Assembly: GCA_039090855.1 (NCBI GenBank)
Contig: CM076990.1
Coordinates: 194,871,232 to 194,935,231, forward strand
DNA from: Macrothele yani
Lineage: Eukaryota; Arthropoda; Arachnida; Araneae; Macrothelidae
Direction of reading: 5' to 3'
Length of the DNA: 64,000 nucleotides
Made by a program: the position numbers and the translations under genes. The notes under the pieces were generated by a model. The model was not told the DNA's origin. It did no database searches and was given only the letters and a program-made list of their open reading frames with translations. Shown piece by piece: positions 6,724-16,675 of the stretch; the stretch's first letter is position 1, and every line of letters starts with the position of its first letter.

Positions 6724-9700
6724 ATGGAGTTAAAAAATCTGAAGCCTGTTATTGTGCATCTTAAAAGTGCTCTGAATGCTATTAGTGTTCAGAAACTTAG
6801 AAATGCTTTAAAAAGATTAAATATCAAAAAACGAAATGTAAAAAAAGATGATTTAATTAAATCGTTGATAAAATATATTAGAAATACAGGTGATTATAAG
6901 TCTGTTTTAGCAGATATCCTTGGATTAGATACATCAGAATATTTAGATCGAAAAAGAAAAATATTTATTAATCATCCAGAGAGAAGAAATAGAATTAAAA
7001 AATTATTTGATTCTTTTAATTTAAAATTCAAAGATAACAAATTGAAACCAAGAAAAGAAAAGAAAATTAAAACAGCTGTAAATCTTGAAAAATTATTTAA
7101 ACCTGATTATGAAATTATTGAAACAAAAGGAAAATATATTAAAAAATATATGGTACATAGAAAGAATTATAGAGTAGCTGGAGTAAACATTAAACCTGAA
7201 CAATATTTCAATATTTTACAATATATATTTAGAAAAGCAATTGGTAAAATTCAAGGTAAAGTAGATATAATTGTATATAATCCTAAACTGAATAAACCAT
7301 TTCATGATAAAATGATGTATACTAAGGATGCCTATGAGCTATATATTTATAAATTATCTGATCAAATTGAATATAAGGAATTAGAAATAACTGATTGTAT
7401 ATTTGATTTTAATGTAATTGAATTACCTTCAGGAGGTAAACATATAAAGATAATTAATGATTAAACAATAGAAAATAAAAGAAGTATCTGTCAGATAAAA
7501 AATGATGATAACATATGTTTAGCTAGATCAATTGTAACTGCTCTATCTATTCAAAATCCTAAGCTATTATGTGATAAATTGAATCATAATGAATTATCAA
7601 AAAATGATATTAGATACATCAAAATGGGTAGAGTTTTACAAAAATCATTAGCCGTAAAATTACATGAACTATGCAATATTCCATTAGAAATATGTTGCTT
7701 AGAAGAGGTTAAAATATTTGAAGAATTCTTAGATATTCAGATAAATATATTTTGCAGAGAGAATTTTAATGAACGTATATATAGTGGTAAATATAAATCT
7801 ACATGTATTTACATATTGAAAAATAGAAATCATTTCGATGTAATTACTTCTGTTAAAGGATTTTTAGGAAAAGAGAATTACTGTGATTATTGTCAAATAA
7901 GCTATAAAAGATCAGATCAACACAGATGTCCTCTCAAATGTGATAGATGTTTTAAAACAGATAGTAACTGTAATGGTGAAGAGATATTTTGTAAAAAATG
8001 TAATCGATTATTTAAAGGTGAGGAGTGTTTTGATAACCACAAAAGAAAAAATAAGAAAGGTGTTAGTGTATGTAAATGTCTATGGAAATGTTTAAAATGT
8101 AAAAGAATTATTAATCAATATGAGAGAAAACCCAAAGAGCATGTATGTGGTGAAAAGAGATGTAAAAATTGTTGGAAATATGTATTACATGATCATAAAT
8201 GCTATATGAAATGTAAAGATGCTAAAGGTGGTAAATGTGAAAATGATTGTCCTAAGTTAACAAGAAATCGAAAAGATTGGTGTGAAAAATGTAGATATGA
8301 ATATACTGAGAAATATATATTCTTTGATGTTGAAACTAAACAAGAAACAGGAACTCATGAAGTTAATCTAGTTGTATGTCAAATGTATGATGGTAGTGAA
8401 AAGATATTTGAAAATGAAAATGATTTTTGTAATTGGTTATTTCAACAAAAACATTTTGGATATACTGTACTAGCTCATTATGGTAAAGGCTTTGATTTTC
8501 AATTCTTAGCTAAATACTGTTTTAAAAACAAAATAGAAGTGTTTACTATATATAATGGAAAAAACCCCATTAAAAAGAGGCATCTGGATATAATATAAGA
8601 TTCATAGATTCAATCAATTTTACTATGATTCCATTAAGAGATTTTCCAAAAACATTTGGGTTAGAAGAGATGGCAAAAGGTTATTTTCCTCATTATTTTA
8701 ATAAAGAATGTAATCAAAATTACATAGGTAAATACCCTGAAAAACATTACTATGGATGTGATTCTATGAAATCTGAAGAGAGAAATGAATTCTTAAAATG
8801 GTATGAAACTGTTAAAAACGATACGTTTGATTTTCAAAAAGAATTTGTTAAATACTGTAGATCAGATGTAGATATTTTAAGAAGAGGATGTTTAGAATTG
8901 AGAAGATTATTCTTAGAAATCGCAAATATCGATCCATTTAAATATGTAACTCTAGCAGGTGTATGCATGAGTATTTATAGATATAAATTCTTAAAAAAAG
9001 GTACAATTGCCATAGATGATGATACAATTCAAAAAGACAAATATAGTAAAAAATCAATTGCTTGGTTAGATTATCTGTCTAAAAAGAATAATATCAATAT
9101 TCAACATGCATTAAATGGTGGAGAGAAAAAATTAAAATTAGGTAAGAAAATTTATAAAGTAGATGGATTTTATGAAAACACAGTGTTTCAATTTCATGGG
9201 TGTCACTGGCATGGATGTAATAGATGTTATAGAGAATCAACTATAAATGAACAGAATCAGATATGTATGAAAGACTTATATAAAAGAACTAAGAGGATTC
9301 AAAAGAAGATTTTAAAAGCTGGATATGAATTAATTGTTATATGGGAATGTGATTTTAATAATAATAAAGAAATTAAAAAATATATAAAAAATGAATGGAA
9401 TAGAGATTTCGTGGAACCTTTAAATCCTAGAGATGCATTTTATGGGGGTAGGTGTGAGCCTACTAAATTGAAATATGAATTTAAAAATAATGAAAAAGGT
9501 AGATATATTGATGTATGTTCACTGTATCCAACTGTAAATTACTTTGATAATTATCCAATTGGTCATCCTGTTAAGATATTTAATCCTGAAAAATTTGTTA
9601 AAGAATGGTATGGTTTCATCAAATGTAAGGTCTTACCACCTAGAAATTTATATCATCCAGTGTTGCCAATTAAAGATGAAAAATTGATGTTTGCTCTTTG

Positions 9701-10811
9701 TAAATCATGTTCTAAAACTATCAAATGTAATCACTTTAAAACTGTTGTAGATAAAAAGAAATGTAAAGAATGCTTTGAAATTAGAAATAAGGAGTGTAAT
9801 CATAAAAGAGACGAAAGATGTTTCACTAGTACATGGACTACTGATGAAATGAATTTAGCAATTAAAAAAAGATATAAAATTTTAAGAATATATGAGGTTT
9901 GGAATTTTGAAAATAAAACTGATGAACTATTTAGAGATTACGTTAAAATGTTTTTGAAAATCAAATTAGAAACAGATGATAAATGGTCTGAAAACTTTAA
10001 AAGTGAAAAAGAATATAAGAAGACAGTTTGCAAGAAATTAGATATAAAATTAGAAAAAATAGAAAAAAATCCAGGAATGAGATTTATAAGTAAGATATGT
10101 TTGAACTCATTATGGGGTAAGTTTGGACAGAGAAAAAATATGAAACAGACTAAATACGTAATGGATTTAGATGAATTTTATAAAATTATATTAGATGATA
10201 ATCTCAAAGAACTAAATATGATATTTATGAATGATGACTGTGTAGAAATGACTTATAAAATGAAAGATGAATATGTTAAAAATAACTTCAATACTAACGT
10301 TTATATAGCAGCTTTCACCACTAGTTCTGCTAGAATTAGATTATATAAAATGCTTGATAAATTACGTGAAAAAGTGATTTATAAAGACACAGATAGTGTT
10401 GTGTATATAGATGATGGAACTAATAAAATCAAAACAGGATGCATGTTAGGAGAATGGACAGATGAATTGAGAGAGGACAAATATATGAAATCCTGGATAG
10501 CTGGTGCACCAAAAGACTATGGATACATACTAAATGATGGAACTGTAAAAGGTAAAGTTAAAGGATTTAAAATGAGCTATGAGAATGAAAATATTTTGAA
10601 TTTCAATGATAGAATGAAAGTAATAACAGGTGAATCAGATTACTTAGAAATATCAAATAATCAGTTTAAGATACAAAAAGATAGAAATATAGCTGTAGAT
10701 ACACTGAACAAGAAATACATGTTTGGATTTGATAAAAGAAGAATTCTAGATGATTTGAATACTGTACCTTTTGGATATGTATTTAAAAAAGTGAGTAAAT
10801 ATAAACAATGA
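6724..10811 (+). pseudogene. polB: Protein-primed family B DNA polymerase, broken by a stop and a frameshift
   Basis: The frame from 6724 (start motif AATAAATGGAG) stops at TAA 7462-7464, but the same frame continues at once to 8598 with polymerase sequence, so the stop is a nonsense mutation inside one gene. A frameshift near 8575-8600 then moves the gene to the frame ending at 10811. Order of motifs: helical N-terminus with a SAP-like start, cysteine-rich region (about 7870-8300), exonuclease motifs FFDVETK (about 8320), HYGKGFDF (about 8475) and YCRSDVD (about 8850), a Cys/His island FHGCHWHGC (about 9193), then polymerase motifs DVCSLYP (about 9510), NSLWGKFGQ (about 10105) and KDTDSVVYID (about 10384). 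Catalytic residues are all present. It should replicate the element. As it stands no full-length enzyme can be made. Confidence 0.92.
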
Positions 10812-11254
10812 ATGATATAATTGTGATTATAAATATTCAAGGATTTGTACTCCCAAATCGTAAGATAGCAAGAGAGATAAGTTGGGTACACTCAAAACTG
10901 AATATTGGTGAAACAATATCAGTGTTCACACCTGACTGCAAATTAGATGAACAAGAATTGAATATCGTACGTAAGTGTGTTTTAGATGTACATGGACTGA
11001 GATTTAAAAGATATCCAAATAGCAAAGAACTATGGATTAATAATTGTGAGGTAAAGAACTATATTAAAAACCTGTATCATATTTATGGTGGTACATTTGC
11101 ATATAAAGGAGGAGTAATGGAAAAAGAGATGCTTGAAGATATTCCATCTGTTGATTTAGATATACCTAAATGTCCAAGAGTTTTAGACCCCGGATGCTCT
11201 ATGTATAGATGTATGCATTATAAGAATTATATTTCAAAAAATGAAAACTTATAA
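10808..11254 (+). CDS. Polinton hypothetical protein, 148 residues
   Basis: Its ATG overlaps the polymerase stop (aATGA), suggesting coupling. The N-terminus reads IINIQGFVLPNRKIAREI, similar to a family of uncharacterised Polinton/adintovirus proteins that often follow the polymerase. The C-terminus has a Cys/His cluster (CPRVLDPGC, YRCMHY) that could bind metal. No catalytic motif is clear. The frame is intact. Function unknown. Confidence 0.6.
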   Translation: MNDIIVIINIQGFVLPNRKIAREISWVHSKLNIGETISVFTPDCKLDEQELNIVRKCVLDVHGLRFKRYPNSKELWINNCEVKNYIKNLYHIYGGTFAYKGGVMEKEMLEDIPSVDLDIPKCPRVLDPGCSMYRCMHYKNYISKNENL

Positions 11255-11545
11255 ATGGATTTAATGGGTGACCTTAGAGCTCTATACTGTTCTTCAGATA
11301 AAAAATATAGTAACGAAATATCTCAATTCGCTCATTTTTGTGATGACTTGATTCATATGTATAGAGATAATTACAAGTTTTCAGATATTCTAACTATAGT
11401 TTATAAATATTTAAAAAAGGTAAAAAGAATAATTGATAAAAAAGAAAAAAACGAGGAAATTAAAAACAAAGGATTAGAAATTTTAAATGAGTTTGTAAGT
11501 TATTGTAATTTACAGTTCTCATCACATGTATTCAAAAGCCTTTAA
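11255..11545 (+). CDS. Polinton hypothetical protein, 96 residues
   Basis: Starts directly after the previous stop, with cttATAAATGGAT at the start. The protein is helical, with residues about 50-75 strongly Lys/Glu-rich (coiled coil). There are several Cys but no recognisable finger. No family recognised. Confidence 0.5.
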   Translation: MDLMGDLRALYCSSDKKYSNEISQFAHFCDDLIHMYRDNYKFSDILTIVYKYLKKVKRIIDKKEKNEEIKNKGLEILNEFVSYCNLQFSSHVFKSL

Positions 11546-11563
11546 AAAAATAAAACCTTATAA

Positions 11564-11851
11564 ATGGATGAGTTCAATAGCATCAGATTATTTACAGAAA
11601 CACAGAAATTAAAAGATTTGAATCCTGGAGATTATAAATTGATGTCACTGAAAAAAATCCAAACGAAATTCGGAGATACAACTATTGCAAAAATAGAAGT
11701 CAATGATGAAGAAAAAGAATATTATCTTAGAAAATGTCACGGAAAACTATCTGACAGTGCAATTAAAAAAATTAATAAAGGTAATTATATATTCAGATTC
11801 AGAGGTAAAATTGATAATCTATATTATGATTATGAATTAGTAAAAACTTAA
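11564..11851 (+). CDS. Polinton hypothetical protein, 95 residues
   Basis: Starts at cttATAAATGGATGAG, 18 bp after the previous gene. The predicted pattern is short beta strands (TTIAKIEVNDEEKEYYL, YIFRFRGKI), as in a small OB-like or other beta-rich nucleic-acid-binding protein. That is a guess from strand pattern, with no signature residues. The frame is intact. Confidence 0.5.
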   Translation: MDEFNSIRLFTETQKLKDLNPGDYKLMSLKKIQTKFGDTTIAKIEVNDEEKEYYLRKCHGKLSDSAIKKINKGNYIFRFRGKIDNLYYDYELVKT

Positions 11852-11870
11852 AAAAACGAATTCTATTAAA

Positions 11871-11996
11871 ATGAAAGTTCACTTCGATCCTAATGTTGTT
11901 GTCATATATGTAGGAAATGAAAAGGTATATGGGAAACATATGCAGTTGATCGAGAGAGGTTCAAAAGAAGAATTACCGAAACAGAAAATAAAATAG
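11871..11996 (+). CDS. 41-residue open frame at the right end of the gene block
   Basis: An ATG after attctattaaa opens a 41-codon frame (begins MKVHFDPNVVVIYVGN) closed by TAG. The preceding bases give ttaaaATG rather than the usual ATAAATG, so support is weaker. Its spacing (19 bp) continues the packed gene row. No family recognised. Confidence 0.35.
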   Translation: MKVHFDPNVVVIYVGNEKVYGKHMQLIERGSKEELPKQKIK

Positions 11997-12126
11997 GACA
12001 TATCTTTAAAGAGAAATGAAGTACTACATAACGAAACCTTATATTATTGAATTCGTTTAAATCTTTGTAATATTTTTAATTAAATCTTGAATTTGTTTAA
12101 TCTTCCTAAATTTTTAATCTTTCTAT

Positions 12127-12158
12127 AAGGGGTATCCATTTTGGGTACCCCTTTTTTT
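12127..12158 (+). terminator. Hairpin followed by T-run at the end of the Polinton gene block
   Basis: An 11-bp stem (12127-12137 with 12143-12153, one G-T pair) encloses a 5-nt loop and runs into seven T. It lies about 130 bp after the last plus-strand frame. The shape is that of an intrinsic terminator or a viral 3'-end signal. Action in a eukaryotic setting is inference. Confidence 0.4.
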
Positions 12159-12550
12159 AATGCATTTTTAAAAAGGACTTTGCAAAGTAGTTTGTTTTAC
12201 AACTTTTCTATTGATCACTAAATCCATCATTTCATCACTTTCAAAGCTATTCAAAGCTCAAAATGATTGCAATTGTTCAAAAAGTCGTCAAATATCATCA
12301 AAAATGCGTGTTTTTATGATGTCTGTTTTTATGAAAAAACAGAGTAAAAACTTCAATTTTCAAAAATCTGATGTTTTTGACTATTTTATGCCCAAAAATC
12401 AATGATTTTTAATGAAAATAAGGTGTTTTTGATCATAAAAAGCCTTAAAATGTTCGTGATTATTGAGGTCTGAAAAATCAAAAAATGCCTGATTTTGAGG
12501 TTTTTATGTGATTTTGGTGTGTGCCATAGTACCCCCTATATACTACTTCC
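12159..12550. other. AT-rich non-coding end of the Polinton
   Basis: No gene. Short motifs such as gatgtttttga and catcaaaaat recur in both orientations, as might be expected of a terminal repeat zone. The block ends with accccctatatactact near 12545, which is where I place the likely right terminus. Confidence 0.4.
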
Positions 12551-12793
12551 ATGCGGTGGGAAGAATGATTCAGCGACTCCAAGTACTAGGAATTTTACGT
12601 AGTTGCTATGGAAATCGTCGGTCCGCTATGGACGACGGAAAGCATCGAGTAAGCTATGAAAATCGTCGGTCTGCTACGGACGACGGAAAATGTTGAGCAT
12701 GCAATGGAAATCGAAAATCTCAGTGAAATAACGTTATTAAACATATGTGTACTGTTTATTTTTGTGTTTTCAAGATTCTAACACTTGTTAAAT
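12551..12793 (+). repeat. Dispersed repeat with 48-bp subunits, copy 1 (two units)
   Basis: The sequence from catgcggtg to aacacttgtta matches 15413-15798. In its middle a 48-bp unit built around atcgtcggtccgctatggac is repeated twice, with a third incomplete unit. The flanks gactccaagtact and aatctcagtgaaataacgtt are shared between copies. Confidence 0.75.
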
Positions 12794-13379
12794 ATTTTCG
12801 GAAATGTTTCTTGGATGTTGAAATTCCTCGTTTTTAATATCTTCGGTAATAGTGAAAAGGTGCGACTTCGTTTTTTTTTTTTTGGGGGGGGGGGGGTTTA
12901 AAGAATTTTTTCTAATGAAATGCATGCTACCCTATTTCTAATACTTCTTCAAAACTAATTAATAGAGAGCCATCGTTTTCGCCCCTTTTATTAAATGAAA
13001 TTAAATTTCTAGATCGGTATTTATTCCGTCCGTGGTGGAATCTGTGCCGTTTCCGTGTCCCGTAAAAAAGTTTCACGGCAGAATGAGCAACTCAGTATCG
13101 GTTTTTCGCTTTCATTTATTTCGTGGATTCGCGGAATTCCGCTTTTTCTGTCATCAATTGGGTAATTCTTGAGATCAATGTAAACTGAAAAGAAGCTGTG
13201 TTTTGGGGGAAGGGAGGGGTCTTTTCCGTCTGGGAACGATATTTCATCTTTCAAAACTTTCGAAAACGGAAGTTAAACGGAGTAAAGATTTCCCTTCATA
13301 ATCCTAATATATTTTTCTCGTGATTTTTCTTGTGCTCAGTATTGTTATTGAGTTCCTTTCTATGCTGCAACTTTGCTAC
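12794..13379. other. Non-coding, decayed repeat DNA
   Basis: Contains poly-T/poly-G at about 12871-12897 and stretches such as ctttcgaaaacggaagt (about 13256) that recur inside the hAT elements at 15.9-18.4 kb and 41.9-43.6 kb. No gene seen. Confidence 0.5.
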
Positions 13380-13840
13380 CTGGGCTCTATTCCCTACATA
13401 CCAAAAGTTTCCTATCAACTCAAAAATGCACTCAGGAGGATGAGCTTTGGTGTCGGCATAAGGTCTCCGGCATCTTTATATACGATGCTTAAAGTCTCCG
13501 GCATCTTATATACCCCTCTTCTCAATGAGGCAGGTGTTTATGCAATCCCATTACAATATCTGGACGGCTCCAGGCGACACTACATCGGAATGACCAAACG
13601 TTTGTTTGGAATTAGAATCAATGAACATAAAAGGGATACAAAAAACGGTAAAATAACCACTGCCCTATCAAGAGCTCAAGTCCGCTGATCCTATGTGGAA
13701 TGATATCAAGAAATTCGCTTCATATTCCACACCTAAATCTACTGCCATTCGCGAAATCTTGACCAGCAGCGAGGCTTGTAATGATAGCGTCTCTCTCGAG
13801 TTGCCACGCATTTGGAATCAATTCTTCAAATAATGCTGTG
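13380..13840 (+). pseudogene. Penelope-like element remnant: GIY-YIG endonuclease region
   Basis: The frame to 13688 reads GVYAIPL followed by RRHYIGMTKR and RINEHKRD, the GIY-YIG nuclease signature of Penelope-like retroelements. Upstream (about 13395) is an IPYIP segment typical of the linker before this domain. The frame ends at 13688, but homologous sequence goes on in another frame to about 13839 (ending in PRIWNQFF), so a frameshift splits it. The reverse transcriptase is absent, so this is a 5'-truncated copy. Confidence 0.75.
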
Positions 13841-14289
13841 TTTTCTACCACAGTACTGCGCGCATGTCCAGAAAATGCACCACGGCAATGTTATACCCCA
13901 ACCAATGTGACCTCGTTTTTTCGAATGTCTGATCACATTTGCGCCTATTCATTTATTGTCTAGTCAAGTCACCCCGTTCAAATTGTTGAAGTGTACCGTT
14001 ATCCTGTTTGCAGTTAGCTGTCTACTTTCCTTGAAAAGTCATGTGGTTGATGTGCGAAAGCTTGCAAACCTTGATTTTATCTACGCAAATAAATTCGGTT
14101 AACTAGTATAGTTGTACTATCTTATATTAAGTTTCATTTTAATGCATAAATATTTGTATTTATGCATTAAAATGAAAGATTTCGCCGGCAATCGCAATCT
14201 TCGTTCGCGCGACGTTCCCTCTACCCTGTGTTGTTGTTAAATGTCGGTAATTTTATACTTTGGATACAGTGATGTGCTCCAGTTTAATT
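13841..14289. other. Non-coding DNA with one strong hairpin
   Basis: Nothing coding was seen. A perfect 21-bp inverted repeat with a 4-nt loop lies at 14132-14177. Confidence 0.5.
14132..14177. repeat. Perfect 21-bp hairpin
   Basis: Arms 14132-14152 and 14157-14177 are exact complements, with loop tttg. The arm sequence resembles one strand of the internal repeat seen at about 17100 (ttgttgttaaatttcatttt), so it may come from an inverted junction of that repeat. Confidence 0.7.
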
Positions 14290-14767
14290 TTAAAAACATA
14301 AATAAATTTCACTGGATCCCAAAACATGTGCTTTTTAAGTTAAACAAATTCAGTGCCATCTCAAAAATAATGAAGGCATTATTGAGTTGTTTTCCTGGCT
14401 CTCAAGTGGAAAATTCCTTTAGTATGATGGGGGATGTACTTGAAAAGAATCCAGCAACATGAAAATTGAAACATTTTCATCTGTTCAAACCATGAAATAT
14501 AAGCTACTGAATCAGGATAAGTCAGCCTTGGAATTTTTAAAGAAAAAGGATTATTTGCATGATCCTGTAAATAGAGATGTGTGCCAAAATATGAAATCAT
14601 CATATTCAGTATATAAGAAAGAATTACAAGATAAGAAAGAAGAAATGAGAAGAGAAGGAAAGGAGCTAAATATCTATAATAACTTAAGCAGCAAATTAAA
14701 ATCAAATGAATTGGTTCAAGAGAAAGAAAACTCTAGCCGGCTAATTCATAAAAGAAGGTTAGAATAA
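14290..14767 (+). pseudogene. hAT-type transposase C-terminal remnant
   Basis: Two overlapping frames (to 14462 and from 14459) give a continuous match in style to the hAT dimerisation end: FPGSQVENSFSMMGD corresponds to the usual P-x-S-N-A-x-x-E-R-x-F-S block. It is followed by KSALEFLKKKDYLHDP and a Lys/Glu-rich tail. A stop or frameshift at about 14460 divides it, and the rest of the gene is not found upstream. The exact hAT subfamily is uncertain. Confidence 0.55.
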
Positions 14768-15412
14768 ATTGTTAGACAGAAAGAACTTAAGAAAATGAAA
14801 TTTCATTAGTTGTGAATGACTTTTATTATTTATCTACAAAATGTCTAACGTTTTCGCAAGCATTTATCATATTTCTTCATTAATAATTTTGTGTCAAATC
14901 AAGAGTGAACATTTATTCTTCATCAAACTGTTATTATCAAGAAACATGTCTGAAGTTTTTCAAACCTACAAGATTTCATTTCCATACAACATTGTTATCT
15001 TATAAAGACATTTGATTAAAGACATTGTTCTGTACTAAGGTGTGTGATTTTCTATGCATATGACCTAATCAGCAATTTTTTTACTTACATTATATTGTAC
15101 TATATATTTAATTTTCTTGAAACAAAATACATGCATTAAATCTATTTAGTTGGCAGGCATGTGGCCAATACCTAAATGTCATGGTTGTATACATTAGAGA
15201 GTGAAATGCAAGATTCAACACTATTACCCCCCCCGGCACGTGGAAGTTCAGCTTTTCCTATCACTTCCTACTTTTATTATGCCTGTATAATATAACAGAG
15301 ATAGGAATTCAGCACCAATGTGCGCCAGAACCCCAGTGCACTGTCGTCTTCGTCGGGACTTCGGCACAGTAAGTTCTCCATGTACACCGTTCTGCTTGAT
15401 GCTGGATTAGGT
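14768..15412. other. AT-rich spacer, nothing recognised
   Basis: No gene, RNA or repeat could be supported. A short C-run is at about 15226. Confidence 0.4.
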
Positions 15413-15798
15413 CATGCGGTGTGGAGAAAGATTCAGAGACTCCAAGTACTGCGGATTTTACGTAGTTACTATGGAAATCGTCGGTCCGCTATAGAAGACG
15501 GAAAATATCAAGTACGCTTTAGAAATCGTCGGTCCGCTATGGAAGACGGAAAATATCAAGTACGCTTTGGAAATCGTCGGTCGGCTATGAACGACGGAAA
15601 ACATGGAGTATGCTATGGAAATCGTCAGTCTTCTAGAGACGGATGATGGAAAACATTGAGTATGCTGTGGAAATCGCCGGCCAGCTACGGACGACGGAAA
15701 ACATAGAGTTTACTATGGAAATCGAAAATCTCAGTGAAATAACGTTATTAAAGATCTGTGTAAAGTTTATTTTCATGTTTTCAAAATCCTAACACTTG
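15413..15798 (+). repeat. Dispersed repeat with 48-bp subunits, copy 2 (five units)
   Basis: Same family as 12551-12793. Here the 48-bp unit (core aaatcgtcggtccgctat, then gacggaaaa) occurs five times between the shared flanks, with point differences and one 3-4 bp insertion in the fourth unit. The change from two to five units shows unequal exchange or slippage inside a dispersed element. Confidence 0.8.
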
Positions 15799-16405
15799 TT
15801 AATAAGTTCTAAAGACCACCGTGAGATACTCTTTGTCTGTGTAGGCACTTATTACATTTACAGAGATGCCAACAACTACGGAATCTCCGTAGTTCCTATG
15901 GAAAAAGCTCTTGTACTACGGAATACGGAAAACCGTGATTTTTCTACGGAAAATTAACGGAAGTTATTAATTTTTATTTTGCTTGTTCCCCTTCCCAACG
16001 CAACGGCGGCCACTTGACGCTCCGTCATGCTTGCGATGCTGCCAGCACTTGCAGTTCTGCCTCTCGAAGCTGCTCGGATCTTAGATCGAGCCGCCGATAC
16101 TCGAGAGTGTGGCTTTGCCCTGAGTCATTCTAAGTGAAAACCCTCCCTCCCCAGCACGCAACATTCTGGGGACTTTGAGCGTAGCTCGCTTTGGTGTTTG
16201 ACGTGGGCGGAGTTCGGTCTGAAGCTCTTTTGCAGTGCAGCAGCAAGCTGTTGAAAATCGTTTGGTGCAGAACCTGAGTGTCATTGCCTGGCATCGGAGT
16301 TTTTTTTAAAATCGTGCGTCGACCATTCATGTCAGTAATTAATATTTTGAAGTTTTTCTTGCGTTGCAGAAAAATATGCTTGCATTTCGTTGGAGAGTTC
16401 GCCAA

Positions 16406-16675
16406 AATGCGTAATAACGTGTATAGTACGCATCGAAATTCGACCAACGCGTAAAAATATGCGTCGTGAATTTTTCGCGATTCGTAGAAATACACGTCGT
16501 GAAGCGTGTAAAGTACGCATCAACACGTAAAAATACGCATCGAGCAACACGTAAAATGCACAGCAACGCGCAAAAACACATCAAGAAACGCGTAAAATTA
16601 CACATCGAGAAACGCGTAAAATTACACATCGAAGAATTTTACCAACGCGTAAAAATACGCATCGGGACAGCATTT
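16406..16675. repeat. CpG-rich minisatellite of about 26-bp units
   Basis: About ten imperfect units built on acgcgtaaaaatacgcatcg follow each other, with MluI-like acgcgt cores. It lies inside the hAT element, between its left end and the transposase remnant. CpG is far more frequent here than in neighbouring DNA. Confidence 0.75.

Larger units (their letters stand above)
1..12545. mobile_element. Polinton/Maverick DNA transposon, left part outside the window
   Basis: The set of genes is diagnostic: adenovirus-type protease, packaging ATPase, retroviral-type integrase with chromodomain, and family B DNA polymerase with a cysteine-rich N-terminal half, all in one AT-rich block. Genes run on the minus strand from 2551 leftward and on the plus strand from 2620 rightward. 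The major and minor capsid genes were not seen and would lie left of base 1. The right terminus is inferred, not seen as an inverted repeat: AT-rich non-coding DNA ends near 12545, and from 12551 the sequence matches a host repeat also present at 15413. Terminal inverted repeats and the 6-bp target duplication cannot be checked because the left end is missing. Confidence 0.93.

Noticed and set aside
6724..7464. Separate 246-residue protein upstream of the polymerase
   Set aside because: The polymerase-like sequence resumes in the same frame right after the stop, without a new start, so this is the N-terminal part of the polymerase gene.
1..12545. Polinton capsid genes in the window
   Set aside because: No frame of the right size or pattern for the major or minor capsid protein was found; they are probably left of base 1.
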